Shown here piece after piece: positions 5,044-5,351 of a DNA stretch of 5,351 nucleotides. Origin of the DNA: Clostridia bacterium. GTDB taxonomy: Bacteria > Bacillota > Clostridia > Christensenellales > UBA1242. The notes under the pieces were generated by a model, which saw only the letters and a list, made by a program, of their open reading frames with translations, was not told the DNA's origin and ran no database searches. Where the stretch lies: assembly GCA_017964105.1 (NCBI GenBank), contig JAGCSP010000033.1, positions 1 through 5,351 on the forward strand, given 5' to 3'. Made by a program: the position numbers and the translations under genes. Each line of letters begins with the position of its first letter. The stretch's first letter is position 1.

Positions 5044-5351
5044 TTACTCTGATTTTTTAGATTTCTTAGGACTATCAATTTCAATTTCTTTTGGACCATC
5101 TGGTTTGCCAAGTGCTTTGCGCATTGATGTGTCAGCTACTACATTTTGCATCTTGTAATAATCCATTACACCAATATTACCTTTTGACATGGCATCACTA
5201 ATTGCCTTTGGCACTTCTGCCTCAGCATCAAGAAGTTGAGCACGTTTTTCTTGTGTTTTTGCACGCATTTCATGCTCTGCTGCAATAGCCATTGCTCTGC
5301 GCTCTTCTGCACGTGCATTAGCAATTTGCATATCTGCTTCTGCTCTTTATG
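5044..5351 (-). CDS. floA: Flotillin-like protein FloA, C-terminal part (5' end outside window)
   Basis: FloA (YqfA) is an SPFH-type scaffold of bacterial functional membrane microdomains. The visible part is the tail after the SPFH domain. It begins with the coiled, Ala/Glu/Arg-rich stretch AEADMQIANARAEERRAM, then AEAEVPKAISDAMSKGNIGVMDYYKMQNVVADTSMRK. The signature AEAEVP...GVMDYY..N..ADT.MR is distinctive for FloA. The end is a charged, Lys/Ser-rich tail ending KKSKKSE. An in-frame TAA at 5349-5347 precedes the family-like sequence, three residues from the edge of the window. Either the gene is broken there or the edge bases are wrong. The rest of the frame is intact and well conserved. 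Location upstream of yqfC matches the yqfA-yqfB-yqfC-yqfD order of B. subtilis. Confidence 0.9.

Overview
This is an AT-rich window with every supportable gene on the minus strand. It reads as the chromosome of a low-G+C, endospore-forming Firmicute, most likely an anaerobic clostridial lineage. The evidence is the YqfC-YqfD sporulation pair beside ybeY, era, yqzL and recO, a FloA-type flotillin just upstream, a pyruvate phosphate dikinase (PPDK), strong AGGAGG-type ribosome sites and U-tailed intrinsic terminators. I cannot name the species. This is conserved housekeeping DNA rather than an accessory island: I see no mobile element, CRISPR array, tRNA or rRNA.

In the direction of transcription (right to left) there are three units. 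Unit 1 (about 5351-4504) is the C-terminal part of floA and a 167-residue single-pass membrane protein of unknown function. It closes with a strong intrinsic terminator whose stem starts in the stop codon. Unit 2 (about 4502-762) is yqfC, yqfD, ybeY, era, yqzL and recO. Adjacent genes overlap by 4 to 17 bases, except for a 50-base gap between era and yqzL. The unit ends in a second intrinsic terminator. Its first gene is preceded by a hairpin containing the ribosome site and a candidate SigE-type promoter. Unit 3 (722 to beyond base 1) is the 5' part of ppdK, with a clear housekeeping promoter built into the terminator of unit 2.

Functionally, unit 2 joins two mother-cell sporulation genes to RNA and ribosome maturation (YbeY, Era) and recombinational repair (RecO). 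yqzL is a 35-codon gene that is easily missed. It sits in its family's usual place between era and recO. The order is a condensed form of the Bacillus/Clostridium arrangement: phoH, pgpH, dgkA, cdd, glyS, ccpN and the PPDK regulator are absent from the places they often occupy.

The most interesting signals are regulatory. They are the ppdK -35 box lying in the loop of the recO terminator, and the yqfC leader, where promoter, terminator-like hairpin and ribosome site occupy the same bases. An in-frame stop in floA a few bases from the window edge is also worth checking. The longest stretch without a gene is 108 bases (723-830), and it holds the recO terminator and ppdK promoter. I found no strong case for an undescribed multi-gene system.
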